A stretch of 64,000 nucleotides of DNA from Mycobacterium lentiflavum (GCF_022374895.2 NZ_CP092423.2:3720001-3784000), one strand, 5' to 3'; positions 51,180 to 61,600 are shown, numbered from the stretch's first letter. The notes: generated from the sequence alone by a model not told the origin. Translations and numbers: made by a program.

Positions 51180-51857
51180 ATGAAATTCAAACAACTGATT
51201 GCGGCGGGCACGCTGGCCGGTGCCGTTAGCGCGGCAGCGCTGGGCGTGGGCGCCGGTTTGGCAAATGCCGCTCCTGGTTCACCACCCTCGGCTCCGGGAG
51301 GCCATGGCGCTCCCGGACCCGGCGGCGGCCATGCTCCGAACGGGCCAAACGATCCCGGTGGCCCTGGCGGCCCGGGTGGTCCGGGCCCCGGCGGCCCCGG
51401 TGGACCGGGTGGTCCGGGCCCCGGTGGTCCCGGCGGCCCCGGTGGACCGGGTGGTCCAGGCGAGCACGGCCCGGACGGACCCGGCGGTCCAAACGGTCCC
51501 GGTGGGCCTGGTGGCCCCGGTGGTCCAAACGGTCCCGGCGGGCCTGGTGGCCCAGGCGGGCCCGGACACCCAGGCGGCCCCGGCTTCAACGGACCGGGCG
51601 GGCCTGGTGGCCCCGGCAGCCCGTGGCACGGGGATCCCCATCGGGGTTACTTCAACAACGCGCCGTGGGGCGATGGGCCCGGCCCTTGGGGACCGGGTGA
51701 GCCGCCTCGACCAATGTGGGATCGACCGCTCCCGCCGCCCGGGGGTCCGTGGAACTACGGCCCGATCAACTACTGGGGCTACCAGGAAACCCCTGTATGG
51801 GATCCCGGCTTCAACGCATGGGGTTTCTGGTTCTTCGGAGTGTGGATTCCGCTGTAA
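51180..51857 (+). CDS. Secreted collagen-like Gly/Pro-rich protein
   Basis: A 225-residue secreted protein. The signal peptide (KFKQLIAAGTLAGAVSAA) ends near ANAAP. Residues 35-150 are a low-complexity run of GGP/GPG triplets with insertions such as GEHGPD, GPNGPGG and GHPGG, resembling collagen Gly-X-Y repeats with X or Y often Pro. The last 70 residues are rich in Trp, Pro and Tyr (PRPMWDRPLP, GPINYWGYQE, FNAWGFWFFGVW). G-run ribosome site upstream of ATG 51180. It may be a cell-wall or matrix protein. A second collagen-like gene lies 1.5 kb away. Confidence 0.85.
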   Translation: MKFKQLIAAGTLAGAVSAAALGVGAGLANAAPGSPPSAPGGHGAPGPGGGHAPNGPNDPGGPGGPGGPGPGGPGGPGGPGPGGPGGPGGPGGPGEHGPDGPGGPNGPGGPGGPGGPNGPGGPGGPGGPGHPGGPGFNGPGGPGGPGSPWHGDPHRGYFNNAPWGDGPGPWGPGEPPRPMWDRPLPPPGGPWNYGPINYWGYQETPVWDPGFNAWGFWFFGVWIPL

Positions 51858-51877
51858 ATAGCTGACCAACGACCCAT

Positions 51878-51916
51878 CACGACGCCCGTTTCGCCGATGG
51901 CGAGGCGGGCGTCGTG
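51878..51916 (+). terminator. Strong stem-loop terminator after Gly/Pro-rich gene
   Basis: CACGACGCCCG (51878-51888) pairs exactly with CGGGCGTCGTG (51906-51916). A further TCGCC/GGCGA pairing closes most of the loop. It starts 21 nt after the stop codon, with a weak trailing CTAT and no U-run. Confidence 0.7.
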
Positions 51917-52003
51917 CTATCTGCAGTCTGGATCCCGCGGTGACAAACCGATGTTTGCCGGGCTCGCGCAGCGCGGGCGACCGGAACGCCTTACACTTCT
52001 CGC

Positions 52004-52747
52004 GTGAAAACTGCGGATGATCGCCAACGTCGGCGCGCGCGTGAAATCACGTTGACCATACGAAGTTTCGTTGCCATCGTCGTCGTTGCGATGCTGGCGA
52101 CGAGCTGGGCGCCGGCGCGGGCCGCCGGTAATCGCACTATCACGTTGACGCTGGTGCGACATGCCCAGTCGGCGGCCAATGCCTCGGGATTAATCGACAC
52201 CACGGTCCCGGGCCCTGAACTTTCGCCCCGAGGGTTCTGCCAGGCAGACGTGGCAGCTGGGCAATTGGCGCCCAACCATTACGACGGTATCTACGCCTCG
52301 ACCATGATCCGCACCCAGGAGACGGCCACGCCGACCTCGCAATTGCTGGGCGAACAGATCACCGTGCTGCCCGGGCTGCGCGAGATCGAGGCCGGCAAGT
52401 TCGAGGGCACACCCGAGGCCGACATCCAGCAGACCTACTTCGCCGCTCCGGCGCGTTGGCTGCAGGGTGATCGCAGCGCGCGAATCCCCGGCTCGGTGGA
52501 TGGCAACGAGTTCAACGGGCGGTTCACCGAAGCCGTTCAACGCATCTACGACAGCGGCGAGCAGAATCCGGTCGCGTTCTCACACAGCGCGGCGATCATG
52601 TTCTGGGTCCTGATGAACGCGCGCAATGCCGATCCGTCGTTGCTGAAGACCAAGTCGCTGACCAACGTCGGCCACGTGGTCCTTACCGGAAATCCGTCCG
52701 ACGGCTGGACTATGACCGAATGGGATGCCGATCCCCCGCCGTGCTGA
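52004..52747 (+). CDS. Secreted histidine phosphatase (phosphoglycerate mutase-like)
   Basis: A 247-residue protein with an N-terminal membrane/signal segment (IRSFVAIVVVAMLATSWA) ending near RAAG. The histidine-phosphatase core has LTLVRHAQSAANASG, where the usual RHG(E/Q) reads RHAQ, YASTMIRTQETA with the second Arg, EIEAGKFEG, and VAFSHSAAI with the second catalytic His. It would dephosphorylate an extracytoplasmic substrate. GTG 52004 is used. Confidence 0.87.
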   Translation: MKTADDRQRRRAREITLTIRSFVAIVVVAMLATSWAPARAAGNRTITLTLVRHAQSAANASGLIDTTVPGPELSPRGFCQADVAAGQLAPNHYDGIYASTMIRTQETATPTSQLLGEQITVLPGLREIEAGKFEGTPEADIQQTYFAAPARWLQGDRSARIPGSVDGNEFNGRFTEAVQRIYDSGEQNPVAFSHSAAIMFWVLMNARNADPSLLKTKSLTNVGHVVLTGNPSDGWTMTEWDADPPPC

Positions 52748-52762
52748 TTTCCTGAACCGGCC

Positions 52763-53395
52763 TCAGCTCTTGAGGCCGACGGTTACCACGTCGGAAACGA
52801 ACCGCAGCCAGAAGGGCCGCGGGACCCGGTGTTGATCGACGACGGTGAATCCGGCGCCCTCGAAGATCGACCGCACCTCGGGCGGCGAAGCGTTGTGCTG
52901 CGGTTTCCACCTATTCGTCGACATATGCAGCACCGTTTGTCGCGTACTCAGCGCGGAGACGACCGCTAGTCCGCCCGGAGCCAGTACGCGATGGAACTCC
53001 CGGAGCGCAGCCGGCTGGTCGAAGAAGTGGAAAGCCGACGTCGTCACGACCGCGTCGAGGGCGCCATCGTCAAAAGGCAGCTGCTCGGCTGGGCCGCGCA
53101 ACCATTGCACCCGATCGGATCTGGCGCGGGCCTGGGCGAGCATGCCGTCCGACATGTCCACCCCGGAGATCGCCTCGGGGTGCAGTTCACGCTCGATACG
53201 ATCACTGAGAATGCCCGTCCCACAGGCGATGTCAGCGATCCGGCGTGCTTGATGGTCACGCAGTCGCGCGATCACCTCGTCGTGTGGCGGGCGGTATACC
53301 CACTGCTGCAAAGTTGGATGGTCGTACGCGGGAGCCAGGAAACTCCACAGCCCGGTGATGGCGCTGTTGAACCCCCGGCGGCGCGGTGCGGTCAT
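52763..53395 (-). CDS. Class I SAM-dependent methyltransferase
   Basis: A 210-residue methyltransferase. Motif I is IADIACGTGILSDRI, motif II has GVDMSDGMLAQARAR, followed by GPAEQLPFDDGALDAVVTTSAFHFF and HRVLAPGGLAVVSAL. The type resembles UbiE/arsenite-type small-molecule methyltransferases. It faces the histidine phosphatase gene (15 nt apart) and is 9 nt downstream of the second collagen-like gene. The acceptor is unknown. Confidence 0.9.
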   Translation of the reverse strand: MTAPRRRGFNSAITGLWSFLAPAYDHPTLQQWVYRPPHDEVIARLRDHQARRIADIACGTGILSDRIERELHPEAISGVDMSDGMLAQARARSDRVQWLRGPAEQLPFDDGALDAVVTTSAFHFFDQPAALREFHRVLAPGGLAVVSALSTRQTVLHMSTNRWKPQHNASPPEVRSIFEGAGFTVVDQHRVPRPFWLRFVSDVVTVGLKS

Positions 53396-53404
53396 ACAAC
53401 ATGT

Positions 53405-53713
53405 CTAGTGGTGACCCGGCGCTCCGGGTCCGCCGGGGCCCCCGGGCCCACCCGGTCCGCCGGGTCCACCAGGTCCGCCCGGGCCAGCCGGTCCGCCGGG
53501 ACCGCCCGGCCCATTTGCGGCCGGAAGCACGAACACGCATTGGTTCAGTTCGACGCTCCAGGCCCACCCCGGCGCGCAATACGGGTCCGCCCGGCTGGTC
53601 CCGGGAGCAGCGATCCAGGCCATCGGCAGCCCGGCCAACACAAGCGCGAACACGCCTACCGCGCAACGCCGTAGCAGTCGCGGGCGGTTGGACGCTGTCA
53701 ACGTCTTGGTCAT
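53405..53713 (-). CDS. Second secreted collagen-like Gly/Pro-tailed protein
   Basis: A 102-residue secreted protein. The signal peptide (RRCAVGVFALVLAGLPMAW) ends near TSRADP. A short region with two Cys (PYCAPGW, LNQCVF) is followed by 35 residues of GPG/GGP repeats ending GAPGHH. GGAGGAG precedes ATG 53713. The arrangement, a disulfide head plus collagen-like tail, differs from the larger protein at 51.2 kb. It is probably cotranscribed with the methyltransferase downstream. Confidence 0.78.
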   Translation of the reverse strand: MTKTLTASNRPRLLRRCAVGVFALVLAGLPMAWIAAPGTSRADPYCAPGWAWSVELNQCVFVLPAANGPGGPGGPAGPGGPGGPGGPGGPGGPGGPGAPGHH

Positions 53714-53861
53714 ATCGTTTCTCCTCCCCGAAAACATCCGGCCAGCGGCCGGAAACAACATTGTGCGCCAGCCGAGGCGTTTGCGGTCCGGATTCGCCGG
53801 CTGCATCGTGGCAGGCTTCGCCCGAAGGCGATGGCCGACGATGGCCGCTACGCTGCGGCCC

Positions 53862-54455
53862 ATGGATGCGTCCAAGATCCAGCTCGGGGCAGTGTTCCGA
53901 TTCCCGCACGATGAGCGGCCCAACCGAGTCCTGCTCCACGACGGCGATGTCGTGATGTACGACGTCTGGTGGCCACACCAGAACGGCTGGGGCCTGGCGG
54001 ACCTCGCCGCGGTCAAGCGCAAGCGCATCACCTACTACGTCACCACCGTGGCCACCCTGGTAGAGAAGGCGACGCAGCTACGGTCCGATCCGCTCACCGA
54101 CGACGAGCGGGCATTGCACCGGCCCGACCTCCCTTTCGCCGCACTGCAAGACGCCGCGATCACGTGGTCGTCGGATCCCGCCGGGCCACCGGTCATGGCT
54201 CGACCAGCGCTGAGCGTTGCCCATATCGCTTTGGCGCCCTTCGGACCCGGTGGCGGCACCAAACCAGGACGGCGAGTCGACGCCGACAACGGCTCCGCCT
54301 TTTCCGCCGACGAACTTTTTCGCAAGGCCCAAGCAGTCCAGGCCCCGCACCTCAGTGACGATTCGCCGGTCGTCGGCGTTGGAATCTACCGCTCGGGCTT
54401 GTTACGGGGACTACCCGAGTTCTATCTATGGGGATCCGTCAGTCGATTGCACTAA
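53862..54455 (+). CDS. Conserved protein of unknown function
   Basis: A 197-residue soluble protein. FPHDERPNRVLLHDGDVVMYDVWWPH and ITYYVTTVATLVEKA look like a beta-rich then helical fold (marker residues only). LSVAHIALAPFGP is in the middle, and the end GLPEFYLWGSVSRLH may be conserved. There is no signal peptide or enzyme motif. ATG 53862 is chosen because upstream residues are Arg-rich and variable; MAATLRP at 53841 is an alternative. Confidence 0.7.
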   Translation: MDASKIQLGAVFRFPHDERPNRVLLHDGDVVMYDVWWPHQNGWGLADLAAVKRKRITYYVTTVATLVEKATQLRSDPLTDDERALHRPDLPFAALQDAAITWSSDPAGPPVMARPALSVAHIALAPFGPGGGTKPGRRVDADNGSAFSADELFRKAQAVQAPHLSDDSPVVGVGIYRSGLLRGLPEFYLWGSVSRLH

Positions 54456-54516
54456 ACGCTTGCAGCACATGGCAATCGCTAAGTTCAGACACAGGTAAGC
54501 GGATTAGCGTGGCGGT

Positions 54517-55287
54517 GTGACTGACCGCCGAGAACGCGCAATGTCCTTCGGATCGATCGCCGAAGACTACGACGGGCTGCGGCCCCAGGCCCCGCAGGAA
54601 GCGGTGGACTGGCTGGTGCCGCCCGGTTGCGGGGTTGCCGTCGACGTCGGGGCGGGTACCGGACTATTCAGCCGCACCCTGGTGGACAAGGCGGCAGACG
54701 TCATCGCGGTGGAGCCCGACGCGCGAATGCGCAAGGTGCTGACCGAGCGGTCTCCGGAAATCCGTGCGCTCGAGGGGCGCGGCGAATCGATCCCGCTTCC
54801 GGACGCCGCCGCGGACGCGGTGTTCGTTTCGTCGGCGTGGCACTGGATGGATCACGGACGGGCCCTGCCCGAGATTGGTCGGGTGCTGCGTGACGGCGGT
54901 CGCTTCGGCCTGATCTGGACCAGCCGCGACCGCGAGGTCGACTGGGTGCGTGACCTCGGCCGGCTGCCCGGCCAGGACCTCGAAGAAGTCCGATCGGTCG
55001 ATCGCTTCCGGCAGCGTCTGCACTTCGAGCTTCCCGAGCCGCAGATCTTTCACAACATCGAGCGCGAAATCTTCCCGTTCGTGCGGACGATGACGCTCGA
55101 GGACGCCGTCGCGATGCTGGCGACTTACAGCCGCGCGATCATCGCCTCCCCGGAGGACCGCACCCAGACGCTCGACGCAGCGCGCTCGGCGATGCAGGCA
55201 CGCTTTCCCGGTGCCGACGCGATCGATATCCCGATGCGCGCATGGTGTTGGCGCGCCGACCGCATTTCGCGCGGTACCGAGCAGTGA
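54517..55287 (+). CDS. Class I SAM-dependent methyltransferase
   Basis: A 256-residue methyltransferase. AMSFGSIAEDYDGLRPQAP is the N-terminal cap, VAVDVGAGTGLFSRTL motif I, VIAVEPDARMRKVL motif II, SIPLPDAAADAVFVSSAWHWMD motif IV. Relatives belong to the small-molecule methyltransferases related to UbiE and trans-aconitate methyltransferase. Start is GTG 54517. The acceptor is unknown. Confidence 0.9.
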   Translation: MTDRRERAMSFGSIAEDYDGLRPQAPQEAVDWLVPPGCGVAVDVGAGTGLFSRTLVDKAADVIAVEPDARMRKVLTERSPEIRALEGRGESIPLPDAAADAVFVSSAWHWMDHGRALPEIGRVLRDGGRFGLIWTSRDREVDWVRDLGRLPGQDLEEVRSVDRFRQRLHFELPEPQIFHNIEREIFPFVRTMTLEDAVAMLATYSRAIIASPEDRTQTLDAARSAMQARFPGADAIDIPMRAWCWRADRISRGTEQ

Positions 55288-55468
55288 AGGTGCACCGCGA
55301 TTCTTATACGTCACCACCGGGGTGTGGCCGTTCACCAACGCGATATCGCATGCGCTACCAAAACCTGCTCCAGTTTGCTAGCGGAGCACGTTACGCTGAG
55401 CCGGCACCACTCCACCGATGCCCCCTGAGGTCGGAATAGGCACCACAACTGAAGATCCGGGATCCGCA

Positions 55469-56773
55469 ATGAAATTTGTGCTCGCAAGTTATGGAACTCG
55501 GGGGGATATCGAGCCGTCAGTCGCTGTCGGCCGCGAGCTGCTGCGCCGAGGGCACGACGTGCAGATGGCCGTCTCGCCGGATCTCGTTGACTTCGCCGAG
55601 GCCGCCGGGCTTTCCGCGGTCGGCTATGGGCTCGACACCCAGGAATGGCTGGATACCTACCGCGACTTCTGGGCGTCCGCCTTCCACAATGCATGGAAAG
55701 TCCCCGCTCTGATCGGGATGTGGCGCGAACTTCGCGATTCCGTCATCCGCAGCTGGGTGCAGATGAGCGAGACGCTGACACCGCTGGCCGACGGGGCCGA
55801 CGTGCTGTTCACTGGCGAGAGCTTCATGGAAACCGCGGCCAACGTCGCGGAGTACTACGACCTGCCGCTGGCCACTCTGCACTACCTCCCGATCCGGTCC
55901 AACGGCCAGCTCGTCCCGATCGTGCCCCCGCCAGTGGCGCGCTCGGCCATGAGCGTGTCCAACTGGGTCACGTGGCGGATGACGAAACACCTCGAGGATG
56001 CGCAGCGCCGTGAATTGGGCCTGCCCAAGGCAACTCGTCCCGCCTCGCGACGCATCACCGACCGTGGATCGCTGGAAATCCAGGCCTACGACGACGCTTG
56101 TTTTCCGGGCCTGGAAGCCGAATGGGCGAAATGGAAGGGGCAGCGACCCTTCGTCGGCGCGCTGACATTGGAATTGATGACCGATGCCGACGAGGAAGTC
56201 GCGTCGTGGATCGCCGCCGGAACGTCGCCGATCTGCTTCGGCTTCGGCAGCATGCGCGTCGAATCTCCGGCCGAGACGGTCGAAATGATCAGCGCGGCAT
56301 GCGCGGAACTCGGTGAGCGGGCGTTGATGTGCTCCGGGTGGAGCGACTTCGGCGACGTGCCGCATTTCGACAACGTCAAGGTGGTCGGCGAAGTCAACTA
56401 TGCGGCAATCTTTCCCGCTTGCCGAGCGGTAGTGCACCACGGCGGCACGGGCACCACGGCCGCGGGTCTGCGCGCAGGAGTTCCCACGTTGGTCCTGTCG
56501 ATGGACCTCGTTCAGACGATCTGGGGAACTCAGATCACCCGCCTGAAGGTCGGTGCCGCCCGGCGGTTTGCGAACACGACCCGCGAATCGTTGGTCGCCG
56601 ATCTGCGCAAGATCCTCAGCCCGGAGTGCGTGACCCGAGCCCGCGAATTCGCGACTCGGATGAGCAAACCCGATGCGAGCGTTGCCACCGCGGCCGATCT
56701 CCTCGAGGGACTTGCCGGCCCGGAGCGGACCGCCGGGCGCGTGGTCAGCCCAGTTCTGCGCTCAGGTAGCTGA
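55469..56773 (+). CDS. GT1-family glycosyltransferase (UGT/rhamnosyltransferase-like)
   Basis: A 434-residue GT-B glycosyltransferase of the mycobacterial Rv1524/GPL-rhamnosyltransferase type. KFVLASYGTRGDIEPSVAVGRELLRRGHDV marks the N-terminal domain (markers TRGDIEP). The C-terminal nucleotide-sugar site reads PICFGFGSMRV and then CRAVVHHGGTGTTAAGLRAGVP. Such enzymes glycosylate lipids (glycopeptidolipids or phenolic glycolipids) or small molecules with rhamnose, fucose or glucose. The next gene, convergent, is a methyltransferase overlapping by 29 bp. ATG 55469. Confidence 0.92.
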   Translation: MKFVLASYGTRGDIEPSVAVGRELLRRGHDVQMAVSPDLVDFAEAAGLSAVGYGLDTQEWLDTYRDFWASAFHNAWKVPALIGMWRELRDSVIRSWVQMSETLTPLADGADVLFTGESFMETAANVAEYYDLPLATLHYLPIRSNGQLVPIVPPPVARSAMSVSNWVTWRMTKHLEDAQRRELGLPKATRPASRRITDRGSLEIQAYDDACFPGLEAEWAKWKGQRPFVGALTLELMTDADEEVASWIAAGTSPICFGFGSMRVESPAETVEMISAACAELGERALMCSGWSDFGDVPHFDNVKVVGEVNYAAIFPACRAVVHHGGTGTTAAGLRAGVPTLVLSMDLVQTIWGTQITRLKVGAARRFANTTRESLVADLRKILSPECVTRAREFATRMSKPDASVATAADLLEGLAGPERTAGRVVSPVLRSGS

Positions 56774-57668
56774 TGGTGCGCCGAAACTCGGCCAGCAGTT
56801 CGTGATCCGGCAGCTCGAATCCGTTTTCGGCGTAAAGGTCTTCGGTGAGGTGCCGGGTGACACTCCAGCCGGTTCCCGCCAGGTGCTCGCCGGCTTGACG
56901 GCGCTCACCGACCCACACCAAATCGGCGACGTCGAAATCGAGTCCGTGCTTTTGCCAACCGCTGCGTAACGCCCGCGCACGCTCGTCGGTGAACACGCGC
57001 ATGTCGGCGATGTTCTCGGTGGCCAGCCGGCTGCCGGGGGCGCTGAGTGCGGTGATGTTGTCCAGCAGCCGGTCCTGGGCATCCGGTGGCAGATAGGGCA
57101 GCAGGCCCTCAGCGATCCACGCTGTCGGGGCCGCGGTGTCAAAGAAGTTGTCGCGCAAGGCGCTAGGCCAGTCATCGCGCAGGTCGACGCCCACCGCTCG
57201 GCGCTCGGCGGTCGGTTCGGCGCCGATCTGAGCCAACGTGGTGCCCTTGAACAAAATCACCTCCGGCTGGTCCACCTCGAAGACCACCGTGCCCGCCGGC
57301 CACGGCAACCGGTAGGCCCGGGCGTCGAGCCCAGCCGCCAAGATGACGGCCTGACGGATCCCACTCGCGGCTGCTGCAAGAAAGAAGTTATCGAAAAACC
57401 TTGTGCGCACGGCCATCTGCTCGCAGCGCTGCTGTGCGGTCAGGGGCACGTCCTCGTCGTCCAGCGGAATATCGCCGTCGAGCATGCGGGTGAAGAACGG
57501 GTGCCCCACCGCCCGCACCAACGGCTCGGCGAACCGATCGTCGAGCAGCGGATCCGGTCCACGTGATGCCAGCGCGCGAGATGCGGCCACCATCGTCGCC
57601 GTCGCTCCCACACTGGACGCGAGATCCCAACTGTCCCCTTCGGTGCGCGCTGCGTGATCCGATGACAC
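56745..57668 (-). CDS. PF04072/TIGR00027-type SAM-dependent methyltransferase
   Basis: A 307-residue methyltransferase of the leucine-carboxyl-methyltransferase-like family that is expanded in mycobacteria. SSVGATATMVAASRALAS at the start and VILAAGLDARAYRLPWPAGTVVFEVDQPEVI are family hallmarks (cited only by their cores: AAGLDARAYRL, FEVDQPEV). WIAEGLLPYLPPDAQDRLL follows. The target is unknown, although lipids or secondary metabolites are suspected. GTG 57668 is chosen, with AGGATGGGG upstream; a longer frame to 57791 reads poorly. Confidence 0.9.
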   Translation of the reverse strand: MSSDHAARTEGDSWDLASSVGATATMVAASRALASRGPDPLLDDRFAEPLVRAVGHPFFTRMLDGDIPLDDEDVPLTAQQRCEQMAVRTRFFDNFFLAAAASGIRQAVILAAGLDARAYRLPWPAGTVVFEVDQPEVILFKGTTLAQIGAEPTAERRAVGVDLRDDWPSALRDNFFDTAAPTAWIAEGLLPYLPPDAQDRLLDNITALSAPGSRLATENIADMRVFTDERARALRSGWQKHGLDFDVADLVWVGERRQAGEHLAGTGWSVTRHLTEDLYAENGFELPDHELLAEFRRTISYLSAELG

Positions 57669-57818
57669 CGTTACCCCATCCTGAAACCGGCCCAGAGAGC
57701 AGAAGATCGATAGCAGCCACCATAACTCGGGCCGTGTCGCCATGATCCGTTGGTAGCGAACCGACAAGAAACGACAAAGATCGCCACACACGTCGCACGC
57801 GACACTAAAGTGCTCTGC

Positions 57819-58514
57819 GTGAGTAGGAACGTGTTAGCCATCGGCCGGAGCCGCTGGATGGCGATCGCGGCCTCGCTCGTCGTTTCTGCCGGCATGATTT
57901 ACGCCCAGGGAACGAAGTCCCCGAGCTACGTCGAACCCCCGACCGCAACCCCGACGGTAACCGCCGCCCCGCCCCCGAAAGACCCGGCGACGGGACTCGG
58001 CCCGCACGTCGCCACTCCCGCGGAGGCCGAAGCACTGGCGGCCCTGGCCGTGACCGCGCCTACCGGGGCGCAGAGCTTCCAATTCCCGTTACCCGCCGGC
58101 GTCGCGTCCGAGGACCGGTTGCAGGTCAAGACAATCTGGGCGGCTCGCGTCATCAGCGTGTTGTTCCCGCAGATCAAGACCATCTACGGGTACCGGCAAG
58201 ATCCGTTGCCGTGGCACCCCAACGGGTTGGCGATCGACGTGATGATCCCGGACCATGGCAGCCCCGAAGGCATCGAACTCGGCAATCAGATCGCCGGATA
58301 TGCACTGGCGAATGCGAAGCGCTGGGGCATCAACCACGTGATCTGGCGGCAGAAGATCTACCCGGGCCCCAATTCAGGGGCCTGGACAGCCGACCTTGGT
58401 TCCGAAACCGCCAACCATTACGACCACGTCCATATCGCCACTGGCGGGGGCGGATATCCCAAGGGCAACGAGGTCTACTACATCGCGTCCATGACGCCTG
58501 CGCCGCAGGAGTAA
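57819..58514 (+). CDS. Secreted LAS-type peptidase-like protein
   Basis: A 231-residue protein with an N-terminal signal or anchor segment (MAIAASLVVSAGMIYA) and a Pro/Thr/Ala linker. The C-terminal domain has the LAS metallopeptidase layout: WHPNGLAIDVMIP (H-x-x-G-x-A-x-D equivalent) and NHYDHVHIATGG (H-x-x-H-x-H). This suggests a D-Ala-D-Ala carboxypeptidase/endolysin-like fold acting on peptidoglycan, but conserved residues need checking. GTG 57819 is used. Confidence 0.75.
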   Translation: MSRNVLAIGRSRWMAIAASLVVSAGMIYAQGTKSPSYVEPPTATPTVTAAPPPKDPATGLGPHVATPAEAEALAALAVTAPTGAQSFQFPLPAGVASEDRLQVKTIWAARVISVLFPQIKTIYGYRQDPLPWHPNGLAIDVMIPDHGSPEGIELGNQIAGYALANAKRWGINHVIWRQKIYPGPNSGAWTADLGSETANHYDHVHIATGGGGYPKGNEVYYIASMTPAPQE

Positions 58515-58607
58515 AGGCATTAGCTAGCGCGCCGGGTTGAGACAGCCGCGAATTGGGTGCGGCACCTTTACTCGATCTTGACCAGGTATTGAATTCGGCC
58601 ACCGACG

Positions 58608-61600
58608 ATGGCTGACGTGAGTACCCTTTCTTCGGTGGAACTGGGGGTTTTGGGACCTCTCCAGGTCCGGCAGGACGGAACGCCCGTCGCTATTCCGGGC
58701 GCCAAGCCGCGCGCCATCCTGACGATGCTCGGACTGCACGACGGATCGGTTGTGCCCGCCGACGCATTGATCAAGTTGCTGTGGGGTGACGATCCACCGC
58801 GCACCGCCGCGAAGGCCCTGCAAACCCATATCTCCGCGCTGCGCCGCGCGCTTGGCGACGGCTTCGTGGTCACCGAGGGAGCGGGCTGGCGGCTCGACGG
58901 CGCCGACGTGGATGCGTCGCGCTACAAATCGGCGGCCAAGACGGGACGCGATGCCGCTGCCGTCGGCGACACCAGCCAAGCGGTGATGTGCTTGGAGGAC
59001 GCGCTCGTCCTCTGGCGCGGAATCCCCGAACTGCCCGACGGCCAGCGGGGTGTCTCCGAGAAGACGCGCTGGATCGAAAGCCACGCCGCACTCGTCGAGG
59101 ATCGGGCGGACGCGCTGCTGGCCGCCGGCCGCGCCGCGGAGGTCATCGGCGACCTCGAGGCGGCCGTCGCCGAGGCGCCACTGCGTGAAAGACGATGGGG
59201 CCAGCTGATGCTCGCCCTGTACCGGGCCGGCCGGCAAGGTGACGCCCTCGGGGCCTATCAACGGGTGCGGTCGCTGCTCGCCGACGAACTGGGCGTCGAT
59301 CCCGGTCCGGAGCTTCGACGCCTCGAAACCGCGATCGTTGGTCAGGATTCGTCGCTGGACGTTGCTGTGACCCAGCATCTTCCGTCGGTGACCCGTGCTG
59401 TGACCTTCCTGCTCACCGATATCGAGGGATCGACCGCTGCCTGGGAGGCCGACGCCGACGCCATGGCGATCGCCCTCGCTCGTCACGACGAGCTGGTCGA
59501 GCAGGTCGTCACCTCACGCGGTGGTCGGCTGATCAAGACACGTGGCGAGGGCGACGCGACGTTCTCGGTGTTCGAGCGGCCGTCCGCAGCTGCCGCCGCG
59601 GCAATTGAGTTGCAAGACGCAATCACGTGCGAACCGTGGGCGTCTCGGGAGCCCATCCGCGTCCGGATGGCGCTACACACCGGTGAGGTCGAGCTTCGCG
59701 ACGGCGACTACTTCGGCCGGGCGGTCAACCGGGTGGCGCGTTTGCGCTCGCTGGCCGAGGGAGGCCAGATCCTGTGCTCCGGTGCGACCGCCGAACTCGT
59801 CATCGACTCGCTGGCCGACGACGTCATGCTCAACGACCTCGGGACGCGTCAGCTGAAGAACCTCGCGCGCCCCGAGCATGTTTTCGAGCTGCGCCTCGAA
59901 ACCGCCGCGGCCCGGCCCCAACCGCAGACAGCCGAACCGCCGATGGAGCGACCCGGCCTCCCCGCCGTCCTCGTCGGACCCGGGCCGTTCGTCGGACGGG
60001 GCCGCGAGCTCGAGCAGCTGCTGTCGGTGTGGCAGACCGCGCTCGCAGGTGGTGTGCCCACAGTGCTGATCGCCGGCGAACCGGGGGTCGGAAAGACACG
60101 ACTGGCCGGTGAATGGTCGCAGCGGGCTTACGCGCAGGGAGCGATCGTGTTGTACGGCCGGTCTGACGAGGACCTCGGCGCGCCCTACCAGCCGTTCGCC
60201 GAAGCGCTGCGTTCGCTCGTGCCTTGCATGGGTGCTGACCGACTGCGGGGACTGCGCGGCGTCGAATCGCTGCTACCGCTGGCCCCCGGGCTGACCGATG
60301 TCCTGCCCGATCTGGTTTCCCGGCCTCACCCGGATCCCGACACCGAGCGCTACGCACTTTTCGATGCCGTGGTGGCGCTGCTGGAAATCGCATCCAAGAG
60401 TGCGCCGGTCCTGCTGATCCTCGACGACCTGCACTGGGCGGCCAAGCCGACGCTGCTGCTGCTACGGCATCTGCTGCGCTTCGGCGACCACGCGCGCATG
60501 CAGATCGTCGGCACCTACCGCAGCACCGACCTCGACCGTTCCCATCCGCTGGCCGCGATGCTTGCCGATCTGCACCGCGGTGCCCCGTCTGGCACCGCAA
60601 ACCGCTTGAGCCTCAGCGGACTCGACGAGGACGATGTGACCGCATACGTCGTCGAGGCCGGCTACGACGACGAGGACCTCGCTCACGCATTGGCGTCGGT
60701 CACGGGCGGTAACCCCTTCTTCCTGATCGAGGCGTTGCGCCACGTCGACGAGAGTGGCGGCGTGTGGGATCAGAGCACCCTGCCGCAGGGCGTACGAGAA
60801 GCGATCAGCCGCAGACTTTCTCGGCTCCCGGTCGAGACCAACAAAGCTCTCGCCGCCGCCGCCGTGGTCGGCAGCAGGTTCGCCGTGGAACTGGTCGAGC
60901 AGGTCGTCGGAAACGACTTGATCGATGCGTTCGACGAGGCGTGCCAGGCCGGCATCGTCATCGAAGAGCCCGGCGGAAATTACCGGTTCAACCATGCGAT
61001 CGTGCGCCAGTCGCTGTTGGCCGAATTGGCATCGGTGCGGCGCATGCGACTGCACCAGCGCATCGCCGCGACGCTGGAGACGCGGCCGGGCGCCGACGAC
61101 GAACCGTTGGCCGAACTGGCTCACCACTACTTCGAATGTGCTTGGGCGGGAAACGCGGCCAAGGCCGTCTTCTACTGCCGGCGTGCCGCGGACCAGGCGA
61201 TGGCGCGACTTGCCTACGAAGGTGCGGCCGACCTGTATCACCAGGCCCTGCACGCGCTGGAGGAAATTGACGACGAGTTGCCCGACCGCGACACCCAAGC
61301 GGCCGAGCTTCTGGTTGCGCGCTGCGAGGCCCTGCTCGCCGCGGGCGATGTGACGTCGGCGGCGGCCGCGGTCGCTCAATTGCAGCAAACGACAGTCGAT
61401 TCGGCCCGGTTCGCGGCGTGGGCCGCATGCTTCGACGGCCAACTCTCGTTGTTGATTCACCCCGAGCGTTTGGACGAGGCCGAATCCGAGCTGAGCGCGG
61501 CCGCCGCCAAACTCGCCCAACTCGACGATGCCGCCGGAGAAGCCAAGGCACACACCGTCCGCGCGGGGTGCCTCGCCCGTCTGGGCCGAATGGCCGACTG

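Noticed and set aside
51340..51620. GC-rich short repeats that might be read as a CRISPR or VNTR array
   Set aside because: Repeats are 9-18 bp, irregular, in frame, and encode GGP triplets of a secreted protein; no spacers.
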